From assembly GCF_014287435.1 (NCBI RefSeq), contig NZ_JACOPG010000002.1, positions 62,001-126,000 of the forward strand: DNA of 64,000 bases, written 5' to 3'. Of this stretch, positions 16,704 through 26,244 are shown one piece after another (the first letter of the stretch is position 1; the number at the start of each line of letters is the position of its first letter). Source of the DNA: Roseburia lenta (GTDB lineage Bacteria > Bacillota > Clostridia > Lachnospirales > Lachnospiraceae). A program made the translations under genes and the position numbers. The notes beneath the pieces are model-generated. The model was given only the letters and a program-made list of their open reading frames with translations. It did not search any database and was not told the DNA's origin.

Positions 16704-19517
16704 TTAGCAGAAAGTCCGCAGGATTTCCACCTTGCGCGTCGCAGACTCCCAGGAAAATTCCGACAGATCCTGTCCCAGCGTCGCCAGTACCGATGCCGCG
16801 TCCACGCTCCACGCTCTATCCTGCAACTGCTGATAGAGGAAATCCACCGCCTGCAGGTCCTGGTTTTCCAGTGCAGACTGCATCATCTCCAAGAGATTTT
16901 CCTTGGTCTCCGCCGTCGTATCCTTGTGATCTTTGAAATAATCTGCCAGGTGCTTTCCGGCATCTTCGATCTGCTCCATGAGTATAGGATGCAGGGTCTG
17001 CACCTGATCTATCCGACCGTCAGCCAGAGCTATCTCGATCAGGCGGGCTGTTTTTGACAAAAGCAGGGCACCCACGGTCGCCGCCGTGCCCTTTAAGGTA
17101 TGGATACAGCGTCTGTAGTCCTCTTTTGTCTCATCCGTCCAGGTCGTGTCAAAAAGAGTCGTCAACTTTTCCTGCGCCCTTGCAAGATCACGGGCAAATT
17201 CCTGCAAACCGGTACGATAACGCGACGGACTCTTCCAGATCAGCATGGCATATTCCGCATCAAACTCCTCGATCTGCGGCAGTTCCATGTCTGCCTGCGC
17301 CTGATCTTTGTCATCCTTTTGCCCCTTTTTCACCAGATCTTTTGGCAGGTAAGTAAGGAGCATCTTTTCCAGTTGATCGTAGAGAATAGGCTTTGGCAAA
17401 AAGTCACAGAAGCCCTCTGCCAGATACTTTTCCCTTGCCCCCGCAGTCACATTGGCGGTCAGCATGACGATCGGCACCTGCCGACAGAGATTGCCCTCAT
17501 CCGAAAGCATATTACGCCGCGTCTCGATCCCATCCATTTCCGGCATCATGTGATCCAAAAAGATCAGGTCATAGGCATGTTCTTTTGTCAGACGCAGACA
17601 CTCTGCACCACTATCCGCCTCCGTGATCTGGATCCGGCTCTCCTTTAAAAGTTCCACAAAAACACGCCGATTCATCTCGTTGTCATCGACCAGAAGAATC
17701 TTGGCTTTCGGTGCCACAAAACCGGAGGCAAACTCCTCATATGCCACATTCTGCGCTACCATCTGCGCAAATTCCCCGATCGGTGTTGGATCCGCTACCG
17801 GCTGGTAGAGAACAAATGAAAAGTCACTGCCGACGCCCTCCTGGCTCCAGACATCCAGTTTACTGCCCATCAGTTGTAGGAGAGAGGAAGAAATACTCAG
17901 TCCCAGTCCACTGCCTTCGATATGACGGACTGCCGTTTCTTCCACGCGGTTAAAGCGTTCATAGATCTGTGGGATCTTTTCCGGTTTGATGCCATTTCCG
18001 GTATCTTTGATGGAAAAACGTACGCCCAGATCACTACTGTCTGTCGTCTGTACCGACTCCACATAAAAGGTCACGCTGCCCTGGGCGGTGTACTTGATCG
18101 CATTGGTCAAAAGGTTGATCAGAACCTGACGGATACGGATATCATCCCCGATATAGGCACGCGGCAGGGTCGGATCGACAACGACCTGAAAAGTCAGATT
18201 TTTCTTCTTGGCATGAGGCGACAGCATCTGATAAAGATCGGATATCATATTGCCCAGATCATAATGTACCGGCAGGATATTGAGTTTGCCGGTCGATAAC
18301 TTGGACGAATCCAAAATATCATTGACCAGGCTCAGCAGCATATTTGCTGCACTCTCCACGTCTTTGCCATATTGCAGGATCTGCGGATCTTTCGCCTCTC
18401 GCAGGATCATTTCGTTCATACCCATGATGGAATTGATCGGAGTACGCAGTTCGTGTGACATGCTGGCGATGAAATCACTCTTTGCCTGATTGGCTTCGTT
18501 GGCGGCTGTCACCAGGGACTGGATCCGCTTCATCTGCCTTTCCTCATCCGTCAGATCCATCAGAAGGATAGAATAGCCCATGAGCACATCTTCCTCATAA
18601 ATCTGGTCGATATGCACATCATAGACCTGATCGCCCAAATACATCTTATTGGCAATCCCGGTACGCAGATAAGACAAAAGTTTTGTCTCAGTTAAAAGTT
18701 GTCCCTGCCGCTGATCGGCTAAAGATGGAAAAAGTTTTTTTGCCTTGATGTTTGCCTCTACAAAGCCGTAGTTCCCATCCACAATGATGATAGGTTCATG
18801 CATATTTTCAAAGATATTGTTGTGTGCCACACGAGCAATATCAAACATATCCTGCACCATGGCAGAAGAAAAGAATAAGATCATCCCCACCGCGGTCAAA
18901 GATGGAATGAGTTCGTAGCCCCGATCCAGTCCCGAAAGACGGATGGGAACGACCACGAAAGGCAAAAGGACACAGAAAAAGAGCATCTTACAACTGCGAC
19001 GGTATTTTTCATCCTTTGCCTCACGCCAGCCCTTAAGCGCCAGATAGGCACAGGCAAAGATCTGCACTGTCTCATAGACCGAGTTAAAATAGATGACCGG
19101 TCCGTAGACTCTGTGCAGATAGGTCAGACTGCCGGCGGTCACATAATAAATGTCCCGGTAAAAAAGCGAATGATACTGACTGGTCCATGCACTGATCATG
19201 ACAAGAATGTCCACTACGAGCATGACACCGACCAGGTGCTTGGGTATCTTTTTGTGGGTATAGCGCATACAAAAGAGTAAAAAGAAAGTATCAATAAATG
19301 CCACACCGATATATCGCAATTTCATGATCAGCAGAATCGCACTGATCGAATCCGCCTGTATCTCCATCAGATATGCCGCATTTTCGATCAGGCATAAAAA
19401 CGCCACGATCAGCATCAATTTAGACAGACGGTTGGACTTTTGGATCCCTGCCGCCAAGACAAAAGCGATACAGGCGATCGTTACGATCGCTTGAAAAATT
19501 AAAATCCCCTGACTCAT
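16704..19517 (-). CDS. Hybrid sensor histidine kinase (7TM-PAS-HisKA-HATPase-REC-HPt)
   Basis: A 937-residue membrane phosphorelay protein. Seven N-terminal helices (about 1-225, histidine kinase N-terminal 7TM type) are followed by a PAS region (NIFENMHEPIIIVDGN) and the dimerisation box with phosphor-acceptor His in FIASMSHELRTPINSIMG. The ATPase has NLLTNAIKY, DTGNGI and GSGLGLSIS. A receiver domain (LLVDDNEMNRR, FLDHMMPEMDG) and an HPt domain (YRRCIHTLKGTAATVG) complete the relay. No separate response regulator is adjacent, so the output partner is elsewhere. Confidence 0.93.
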   Translation of the reverse strand: MSQGILIFQAIVTIACIAFVLAAGIQKSNRLSKLMLIVAFLCLIENAAYLMEIQADSISAILLIMKLRYIGVAFIDTFFLLFCMRYTHKKIPKHLVGVMLVVDILVMISAWTSQYHSLFYRDIYYVTAGSLTYLHRVYGPVIYFNSVYETVQIFACAYLALKGWREAKDEKYRRSCKMLFFCVLLPFVVVPIRLSGLDRGYELIPSLTAVGMILFFSSAMVQDMFDIARVAHNNIFENMHEPIIIVDGNYGFVEANIKAKKLFPSLADQRQGQLLTETKLLSYLRTGIANKMYLGDQVYDVHIDQIYEEDVLMGYSILLMDLTDEERQMKRIQSLVTAANEANQAKSDFIASMSHELRTPINSIMGMNEMILREAKDPQILQYGKDVESAANMLLSLVNDILDSSKLSTGKLNILPVHYDLGNMISDLYQMLSPHAKKKNLTFQVVVDPTLPRAYIGDDIRIRQVLINLLTNAIKYTAQGSVTFYVESVQTTDSSDLGVRFSIKDTGNGIKPEKIPQIYERFNRVEETAVRHIEGSGLGLSISSSLLQLMGSKLDVWSQEGVGSDFSFVLYQPVADPTPIGEFAQMVAQNVAYEEFASGFVAPKAKILLVDDNEMNRRVFVELLKESRIQITEADSGAECLRLTKEHAYDLIFLDHMMPEMDGIETRRNMLSDEGNLCRQVPIVMLTANVTAGAREKYLAEGFCDFLPKPILYDQLEKMLLTYLPKDLVKKGQKDDKDQAQADMELPQIEEFDAEYAMLIWKSPSRYRTGLQEFARDLARAQEKLTTLFDTTWTDETKEDYRRCIHTLKGTAATVGALLLSKTARLIEIALADGRIDQVQTLHPILMEQIEDAGKHLADYFKDHKDTTAETKENLLEMMQSALENQDLQAVDFLYQQLQDRAWSVDAASVLATLGQDLSEFSWESATRKVEILRTFC

Positions 19518-19544
19518 ACTCTCTTTTGTAAACTCCTCTTCTGT

Positions 19545-21155
19545 TTATAAAAGTGGTGCGATCAGACGCAGGAGCATCTGGATAAACCGCATGCCCTGAC
19601 TGCGCCCGGTATTGTATTTTTCTGTAACTTCAAGACTTTCCCTCATCATGGCTTCCATATCCTGTCTGGTCTCTTGGACTGCCGGACCATAGGCATAGAG
19701 ACAGCCATTTTCAAAATGATGATAGAGACTGCGGTAGTCCAGATTGATCGTGCCGCAGGTGGCTACCACGTCATCCACCACGCACATCTTGGCATGACAG
19801 AAGCCCGGCGTATATTCATAGATACGGACACCGTGCTTTGCCAGGCAATGATAGTAAGACCGCGTCACGGCATAGACAATACGTTTGTCCGGGATCGCCG
19901 GTGTGATGATGCGCACATCCACGCCACGCTTTTTTGCCAGACGGATGGCGTGCACCATCTCATCAGTCAGGATGAGATACGGCGTGACAAACCAGCAATA
20001 CCGCGTTGCCTTATTGATCAGGCTGATGTAGACTTCCTCGCCCACATGCTCATTATCCATAGGGCGGTCTGCATAAGGCTGCACATAAGCCCGGCTTTGC
20101 CCGGTCTCTCCGATCTCCTCTGCCATGGCATGCGGATCCGCATAAGGCTGCTCCAGATATTTGCCAAAATCGGCATCATCGATATCGTTGCCCTTGACCG
20201 CGTTCCAGTTTTCCAGAAAAGTTGCCGTCAGGCTCCGCACTGCCAGCCCTGTGATCTGCACGCCTGTGTCCTTCCAATAACCGTAGGGATGGGTCAGATT
20301 AAAGTATTCGTTTGCCATATTGTAACCGCCGGTAAAGCCCACCCGTCCATCGATGACCATGATCTTTCTGTGGTCCCTGTTATTTAAAAAGAAATTCAAC
20401 CCCGGCATAAAAGGGTTAAAGATACGGCACTGGATGCCAAGGGCATTGAGGTGCTTGGCAAAATCCCCGTTGATAAAGGCGATACTTCCGATATCGTCAT
20501 AAAAGACGCGGACTTCCACGCCAGCCTTGACCCGCTCTACTAAAATTTTCTCTACCTGATTCCATGCTTCTGCCTGCTCGATGGCAAAATACTCCATAAA
20601 GATAAAGTGCTTTGCCTTTTTTAAGGCTTCTTTTTGTGCCTCAAATCCCTTGTAAGCCTCATCATAATAGGTAATGGGACAGTCCGCATAGACCGGAAAT
20701 CCGCTCTTTTCCTGCAAATAATAGGATATACTAGCAAGTTGTTCATTCTTATCCCGCAGTTCCTCCATGGAGGACTTCACATGGTCTGCCCCCGGTCCCT
20801 GCTCCAGCATGGGAAGAACGATGGCATCCACGGCATCGTAACGCTGCCGCATCTTATAGGTGTGACCATTCAGACCGACCAGAAGATACATGATGATGCC
20901 AAAAATCGGAAAGGCAAGGATGAGCATGATCCAAGGGGTCTTCATACTGCTTGTCCGATCCTGCGCGTAAATGCATACGACCAGCACCACCGCCAGAATA
21001 CGCGTGGCAATGTTGATACCTTCCGCGTAATCATTGAGCCTGGTAAAGACCACCACGATAAAAGCGATCTCTAAGGCGATCGCAAGTACGGAGAAAAAGA
21101 GTCTTGCAATGCCGTTTTTCACATGTGCTTTTTTCTCATAGGTCCGTATTTTCAT
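19545..21155 (-). CDS. cls: Cardiolipin synthase (phospholipase D family)
   Basis: A membrane enzyme of 536 residues that joins two phosphatidylglycerols to cardiolipin. Two N-terminal membrane helices precede the PLD-nuclease domain with two HKD motifs, HRKIMVIDGRVGFTGGYN and HAKMCVVDDVVATCGTIN. ATG 21155 is preceded by AAGGAG at six bases and gives a typical basic N-terminus (MKIRTYEKK); an upstream frame would add 19 unlikely residues. Confidence 0.92.
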   Translation of the reverse strand: MKIRTYEKKAHVKNGIARLFFSVLAIALEIAFIVVVFTRLNDYAEGINIATRILAVVLVVCIYAQDRTSSMKTPWIMLILAFPIFGIIMYLLVGLNGHTYKMRQRYDAVDAIVLPMLEQGPGADHVKSSMEELRDKNEQLASISYYLQEKSGFPVYADCPITYYDEAYKGFEAQKEALKKAKHFIFMEYFAIEQAEAWNQVEKILVERVKAGVEVRVFYDDIGSIAFINGDFAKHLNALGIQCRIFNPFMPGLNFFLNNRDHRKIMVIDGRVGFTGGYNMANEYFNLTHPYGYWKDTGVQITGLAVRSLTATFLENWNAVKGNDIDDADFGKYLEQPYADPHAMAEEIGETGQSRAYVQPYADRPMDNEHVGEEVYISLINKATRYCWFVTPYLILTDEMVHAIRLAKKRGVDVRIITPAIPDKRIVYAVTRSYYHCLAKHGVRIYEYTPGFCHAKMCVVDDVVATCGTINLDYRSLYHHFENGCLYAYGPAVQETRQDMEAMMRESLEVTEKYNTGRSQGMRFIQMLLRLIAPLL

Positions 21156-21353
21156 GCCTGCTCCTTTCCTAATATAAAGCACTCCAAATCTAGTCTTTCT
21201 ATTATAATGCATCGCCGATGGATATTCAATACAGGCAGATCTTCTCGTTTTTCTATATAGTCTTTCGGTTATAAATAATATGTAATCTGTATTTTACATA
21301 TATAAGACAGATTGTTATACTTGAATGCAGAAAAAGAAGGAAATGATATCACA

Positions 21354-22721
21354 ATGAAACAAATTGATTTTGAAAATGGTGGTGTCGGCAAAAATATTCT
21401 GGCTGCCGCACTGCCAATGCTTATCGCCCAGATTTTAAACCTCTTATATAACATCGTAGACCGTGTCTATATCGCCCGCATTCCCCAAGTGGGAACGGCA
21501 GCACTCGGCGCAGTAGGACTTTGTTTTCCTCTGATTGTTATTATCAGTGCCTTCGCGAATCTGTTCGGCAGCGGCGGTGCCCCGATTTTTTCCATCCACA
21601 GAGGAAAAAAAGAGGATACAAGGGCCAACCAGATTATGAACACATCCTTTACCATGCTGTGCATAGCCGCGATTTTGCTCATGGCGATTGGCATGCTCTT
21701 TGCCCATCCCCTTCTCATCCTTTTTGGAGCCTCCGAAAAAGCACTGGTATTTGCCTATCCCTACCTCATGCTCTACCTGATAGGTACCCTGCCATCCATG
21801 ATAGCTGTGGGTATGAACCCCTTTATCAATGCCCAGGGCTATTCCACCATGGGCATGCTCTCCGTCGCCATCGGTGCCCTTGCCAATCTGCTCTTAGATC
21901 CACTTTTCATCTTCGCATTTGGCCTTGGCGTATGTGGTGCTGCAATTGCAACCGTCATCTCACAGACTCTGTCTGCTGCCTTTGTCCTTTATTTTTTAAC
22001 TAGAAGATCTGAGTTACAGGTTCGCCTGCTTAAAAAGGAAGAATTTTCTGTCTCCTTAGGGCATGCCAAAAATATCGTCAGTCTTGGAACTGCCGGTTTT
22101 ATCATGCAGTTGACCAACAGCCTGGTGACCATCTGCTGCAACCATGTCCTTTCCATGACCGGCGGTGATATTTATATCTCTGTCATGACGATCGTATCTA
22201 GTGTAAGACAGTTGGTCGAAACACCAATCTATGCACTGACCGAGGGTTCATCCCCCATCATCAGTTACAACTATGGTGCCAAACGTCCAACGCGCGTCAA
22301 GAAAGCCGGCAGCATCATGAGTCTTCTGGTATTTGCTTATACCGCTGTTATGTGGGCTGTCATTATTCTGATTCCCCATACCCTCATACAGGTCTTTAGT
22401 TCCGATGCCAGCCTGATCAGTGACTCTGTTCCGGCCTTAAAACAATACTTTGCAGCCTTTATTTTTATGGATTTGCAATATATCGGTCAGACCATTTTCA
22501 AATCCTTAAATAAAAAGAAACAGGCCATATTTTTTTCCCTGCTTCGAAAAGTTTTTATCGTTGTCCCTCTGACCTATCTGATGCCTTTCGTTCTCGGCAT
22601 GGGCACAGACGGTGTCTTTTTAGCCGAACCGGTATCCAATGTCATCGGTGGAAGCCTTTGCTTTATCACCATGCTTTGCACCGTCTTACCGGAATTAAAA
22701 CGTATACAAAAAAACAAATAA
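21354..22721 (+). CDS. MATE family efflux transporter
   Basis: A 455-residue, 12-helix membrane exporter of the MATE/NorM-DinF type, probably moving drugs or metabolites in exchange for Na+ or H+. The typical opening is FENGGVGKNILAAALPMLIAQILNLLYNIVDRVYIAR, followed by two homologous halves. ATG 21354 is the natural start. The SGNH hydrolase gene follows after 19 bases with its own GGAGG, so the two form an operon. Confidence 0.92.
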   Translation: MKQIDFENGGVGKNILAAALPMLIAQILNLLYNIVDRVYIARIPQVGTAALGAVGLCFPLIVIISAFANLFGSGGAPIFSIHRGKKEDTRANQIMNTSFTMLCIAAILLMAIGMLFAHPLLILFGASEKALVFAYPYLMLYLIGTLPSMIAVGMNPFINAQGYSTMGMLSVAIGALANLLLDPLFIFAFGLGVCGAAIATVISQTLSAAFVLYFLTRRSELQVRLLKKEEFSVSLGHAKNIVSLGTAGFIMQLTNSLVTICCNHVLSMTGGDIYISVMTIVSSVRQLVETPIYALTEGSSPIISYNYGAKRPTRVKKAGSIMSLLVFAYTAVMWAVIILIPHTLIQVFSSDASLISDSVPALKQYFAAFIFMDLQYIGQTIFKSLNKKKQAIFFSLLRKVFIVVPLTYLMPFVLGMGTDGVFLAEPVSNVIGGSLCFITMLCTVLPELKRIQKNK

Positions 22722-22740
22722 TAAATGGAGGATATCTACA

Positions 22741-23451
22741 ATGGACTTAAAAGAATTACAAAAAGACCCAAAAATGATGGAGATTATGAAAGAGATTGGT
22801 AGCATCATGCAAATGCGTTCCAAGCAGGAGCAGGCAGAAAAAGTCAAAAATTTCCGCATCCTAAACGAGAATGCCGTCAAAGGACAGATCCTTTTTACCG
22901 GTTCTTCTCTGATGGAACAATTTCCCATCACAGAGATTGCCCGGAATCATGGCATTGACAAGATCATCTATAACCGCGGTATCGGCGGCTATACCACAGA
23001 TGATTTCATCGCTGAAATTGACACCGTACTTTTTGACCTCGCCCCATCAAAACTTTTTATCAACATCGGGACAAACGACATGCGTCCTCGCGAAGACGGT
23101 CAGGACTGGGCTGTTCATCTTCTTAGCAATTATGAACACATCTTGCAGCAGATAAAAGAAAGGCTTCCCGAATGTCAGGTCTACATGATGGCTTACTATC
23201 CGACCAATCCGACGGTTGCTGATAACGAGGTTACCAGACACCTCTTAGCCACACGCACCCGAGAAAACCTTGACATGATCAATGAAAAAATGGCTACCCT
23301 TGCCGCCAAATACGACTATCATTTTATCAATGCCAACGATGGGCTTTGTGATGCCGAGGGCTATCTGAAAAAGGATTTTACAAAAGAAGGACTCCATATG
23401 TTTGCCAACGCATATGAAGTCGTATTCAACAATATCAAACCATATATTTAA
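22741..23451 (+). CDS. SGNH/GDSL-family hydrolase
   Basis: A cytoplasmic 236-residue esterase-like protein. Block I with the nucleophile Ser is ILFTGSSLME near 46, block II Gly is in NRGIGGYTTDD, block III Asn is in INIGTNDMR, and block V supplies an Asp and His pair in EGLHMFANAY. The family hydrolyses acyl esters of lipids or carbohydrates; rhamnogalacturonan or platelet-activating-factor-type esterases are the nearest in style. It is second gene after MATE and overlaps the convergent GGDEF gene by four bases. Confidence 0.85.
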   Translation: MDLKELQKDPKMMEIMKEIGSIMQMRSKQEQAEKVKNFRILNENAVKGQILFTGSSLMEQFPITEIARNHGIDKIIYNRGIGGYTTDDFIAEIDTVLFDLAPSKLFINIGTNDMRPREDGQDWAVHLLSNYEHILQQIKERLPECQVYMMAYYPTNPTVADNEVTRHLLATRTRENLDMINEKMATLAAKYDYHFINANDGLCDAEGYLKKDFTKEGLHMFANAYEVVFNNIKPYI

Positions 23452-25214
23452 TCGTAATGCTCATCTAACAACTGACAATCCATAATGAGTACATAAAAGA
23501 CATTGCCGTAATAGTTGCTTTCCACGATACGCCCATGATCCAATACCGGGTGTGTACTGCCATCTTTCTTGACAAAATGGAATTGCACAAAATCATTCGT
23601 TCCGGCGGCTTGGGACTGAATCTGCTGCCAGATGCTTTTCTCAACAGCCTCCTGCTCGTCGGAGCGAATCAGATTGCGGAAACTATGCTTTGAATACTGC
23701 ATGAATTCATCCAGATTCTTACAGCCTGCATAAGTAACCAGTTCCTGATTGGCAAATAGAATCTGGTCATTTTCCGGATCTGCCTTGTAGATCAAAAATG
23801 CTCCCGGCAAGTGCTGGGTAATGTCACTAAGGGCAAATCCCAGACGGTTTCTCCGGTTTGGATCAAAATCTTTCTGATACCGCATACTCTTGGCTTTTCC
23901 ACGAAGTTTTCCCTCATAAAGCGCCATATCCGCAAGTCCCAGCAGCCGGTCAGCCTCCTCTGTATCCGCCGGATACTCCGCATAGCCTACAGAAATATGA
24001 AAGTAGTATTCCATACCCTCATACATAAAAGATCGGTCGCTGGCGGTAAAGGCTTCTATCTGCTCTTTGACATCATCACAGGTCGCCCCGGTCAAAATCA
24101 GCGTAAACTCGTCACCACCATTTCTGCCGTAAATGGCATTGGCAGGAAAAGCAGTCCGCATGCTCTGCGCCAGATTCTGTAATGCCTGATCTCCTACCAC
24201 ATGACCATAAATATCGTTAATCATCTTGAAATCATCGATATCTAACTGTATACCAACGCATGACTGGTTTGGATTTTTCCTGCGATATTCCCAAAAACAC
24301 TTTTCAAAACCATTGCGGTTATAAAGACCTGTCAAGGCATCTGTCGTAGATAATTCTTCCAATTGCTGTCTATCTTCTTCCATGATTAATACGGATCCAG
24401 TCAAGCCAGACAAAAGGATAATGATCAGTATACCGACAATAAGAATCTGTCCTACATTGTCTCCTCGATTCCAGCCTTCTTTTGGCATCACTTCTAATTT
24501 AAAAGAGCATCCGCAAAGTTCAAATTCATAGGAAGCCGGATCTGTCATGTCCTCTGCGGAGGCAGAAATCTCCTGATATTGGGATGTAAGCGGTGATTCT
24601 GTCTTAGACAGGCGGTAATCATATCCAAAGTTGGTAAGTGCCTGTACGGAATTAGCAAAAATATCCGGCACGCGGATGATGGCTATGGTAAAGCCCCAGA
24701 AATACTCCTGCCCTGCATCATTTTTCAGGTAAACCGGATTACGGATCGCAATGCCCATGCCACCCTGTTTGAGTGAAAAAGGTCCTTGCATGATGGTCAG
24801 GTCATGATCCCGGCTATAGCGAGAAATCTCTCCTCTTTGCTCATCATGGATCAGATCGATCTTGCCGGCCTCATTGCCCGCTGCAGGATAAATATCTGTT
24901 ACGACACCATCCGGCGCGATCTGGATACTTTGAATCGTATCATCGATCAAGTCTGCAGCAATCTCATCAAAGTTGGCAATCCGTCCATTGTCACTGACAA
25001 TAATCGCCTGTATGGATTCTGTGATGCCGATTCCATGGTTGAGGTCGCTGGCCATGCGCTATGCATAATTCATAGCATTCAGTTCGGTGACCGTCCGTAC
25101 CTGTTTATGATTTTTCTCTATACTAAAGTGTACTACTCCTGCCAGAACAACGAGCCCCAAAGCCGTCACGCAAACCGGCAATATCCATTTCCTTTTTCCA
25201 ATCTTCCTTCTCAT
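23448..25214 (-). pseudogene. Membrane CHASE-GGDEF-PAS diguanylate cyclase interrupted by an in-frame amber codon
   Basis: From ATG 25214 (AAAGGAG upstream) the frame encodes a basic start and a membrane helix (WILPVCVTALGLVVLAG). It then meets TAG at 25061-25059, codon 52, and continues in the same frame to 23448. The downstream part has a CHASE-like sensor domain, a second membrane helix (GQILIVGILIIILLSGLTG), an intact GGDEF domain (GRNGGDEFTLIL) and a C-terminal PAS-like domain. The product would make cyclic di-GMP. Translation could restart at ATG 25055 (535 residues), but that product lacks the first helix and has no clear ribosome binding site. A single nonsense mutation or a sequencing error are both possible. 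Confidence 0.8.
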
Positions 25215-25265
25215 AGCATTTTTGCTCCTTTAACGCAATGTACTGAAAAGCCTTATATTTTTATG

Positions 25266-26024
25266 TTATTTCGTATAGACCAGATCTTTGACGACTTCTC
25301 CTGCCACAATAAGACCGGCAACCGATGGCACAAATGCCACACTGCCCGGAATATCACGACGCTCTGTACATTTATGGGCTGCTCCCGGCGGACAGATACA
25401 ATGCGTCCGGCAACTGATTGCCATATCCTCGATCGGTTTTGTCGGTTTCTCCTCAGAATAAACGACTTTTAATTTCTTGACGCCCCGCTTCTTCAACTCA
25501 CGACGCATCACTTTTGCCAGAGGACACATCTTTGTCTTATAGATATCAGCCACCTGAAAAGCACTGGCATCTAATTTATTGCCTGCTCCCATGCTGCTGA
25601 TGATCGGCACGCCCATAGACTGACATTTCATGACCAGTTCAATCTTTGCCGTCACCGTGTCTACGGCATCCACTACATAATCATATTCTGCAAAAGGAAA
25701 GTCATCTGCATTTTCCGGCAAAAAGAAGCACTTGTAAGTCTCCACTTGTACATCTGGGTTGATGTCCAGCATACGCTCTTTCATCACATCGACCTTGTAT
25801 TTGCCGACTGTAGAACGCGTTGCGATGATCTGACGGTTGAGATTGGTCAGACAGACCTTATCATCGTCGATCAGATCAAAACTCCCTACACCGCTTCGTA
25901 CCAAGGCTTCGCACACATATCCACCTACGCCGCCCACGCCAAAGACAGCCACTCTGGCATTTTTCAGGCGTTCCATACCTTCCTTGCCTAACAATAACTC
26001 CGTTCTTGAAAACTGTGTCAACAT
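25266..26024 (-). CDS. tcdA: tRNA threonylcarbamoyladenosine dehydratase (TcdA/ThiF-like E1)
   Basis: A 252-residue ATP-dependent enzyme that cyclises t6A37 to ct6A in tRNA. The E1-like nucleotide-binding motif VFGVGGVGGYVCEALVRSG, DDDKVCLTNLNRQ and YVVDAVDTVTAK are present, as are the Cys-containing C-terminal blocks and FVPSVAGLIVAGEV. ATG 26024 with AGGAAG five bases upstream is preferred to an ATG eight codons earlier. It is monocistronic by spacing. Confidence 0.92.
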   Translation of the reverse strand: MLTQFSRTELLLGKEGMERLKNARVAVFGVGGVGGYVCEALVRSGVGSFDLIDDDKVCLTNLNRQIIATRSTVGKYKVDVMKERMLDINPDVQVETYKCFFLPENADDFPFAEYDYVVDAVDTVTAKIELVMKCQSMGVPIISSMGAGNKLDASAFQVADIYKTKMCPLAKVMRRELKKRGVKKLKVVYSEEKPTKPIEDMAISCRTHCICPPGAAHKCTERRDIPGSVAFVPSVAGLIVAGEVVKDLVYTK

Positions 26025-26100
26025 GTGATCTTCCTCATTTCCTACCATTTTTCTTGGAGATTATTGTAGCATGGAAGCCGCAGATGCACAAGCCACAAGG

Positions 26101-26149
26101 AAGCCACAAGGGACATTCCTTTTGCCATATGGACTGTCCCCTTTGGCTT
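26101..26149. repeat. Intergenic inverted repeat
   Basis: AAGCCACAAGGGACA (26101-26115) is repeated inverted as TGTCCCCTTTGGCTT (26135-26149), matching 13 of 15 positions. An extra direct copy of AGCCACAAGG precedes it at 26091. There is no T-tract, so it is not a simple terminator. It may be an old insertion or a REP-like element. Confidence 0.55.
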
Positions 26150-26200
26150 GGGCGCCTGCTTATCCCATTTGCACCAGCCCCACTCTAGGTTGCTCCAAGC

Positions 26201-26236
26201 AAAAAGAGACGCCCCTACTGCATAGGAGCGTCCCTG
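26201..26236 (-). terminator. Terminator of the double-SGNH lipoprotein gene
   Basis: On the minus strand AGGGACGC-t-CCTA pairs with TAGG-g-GCGTCTCT and is followed by TTTTT, nine bases beyond the stop codon. Confidence 0.85.
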
Positions 26237-26244
26237 TGTCTGTC

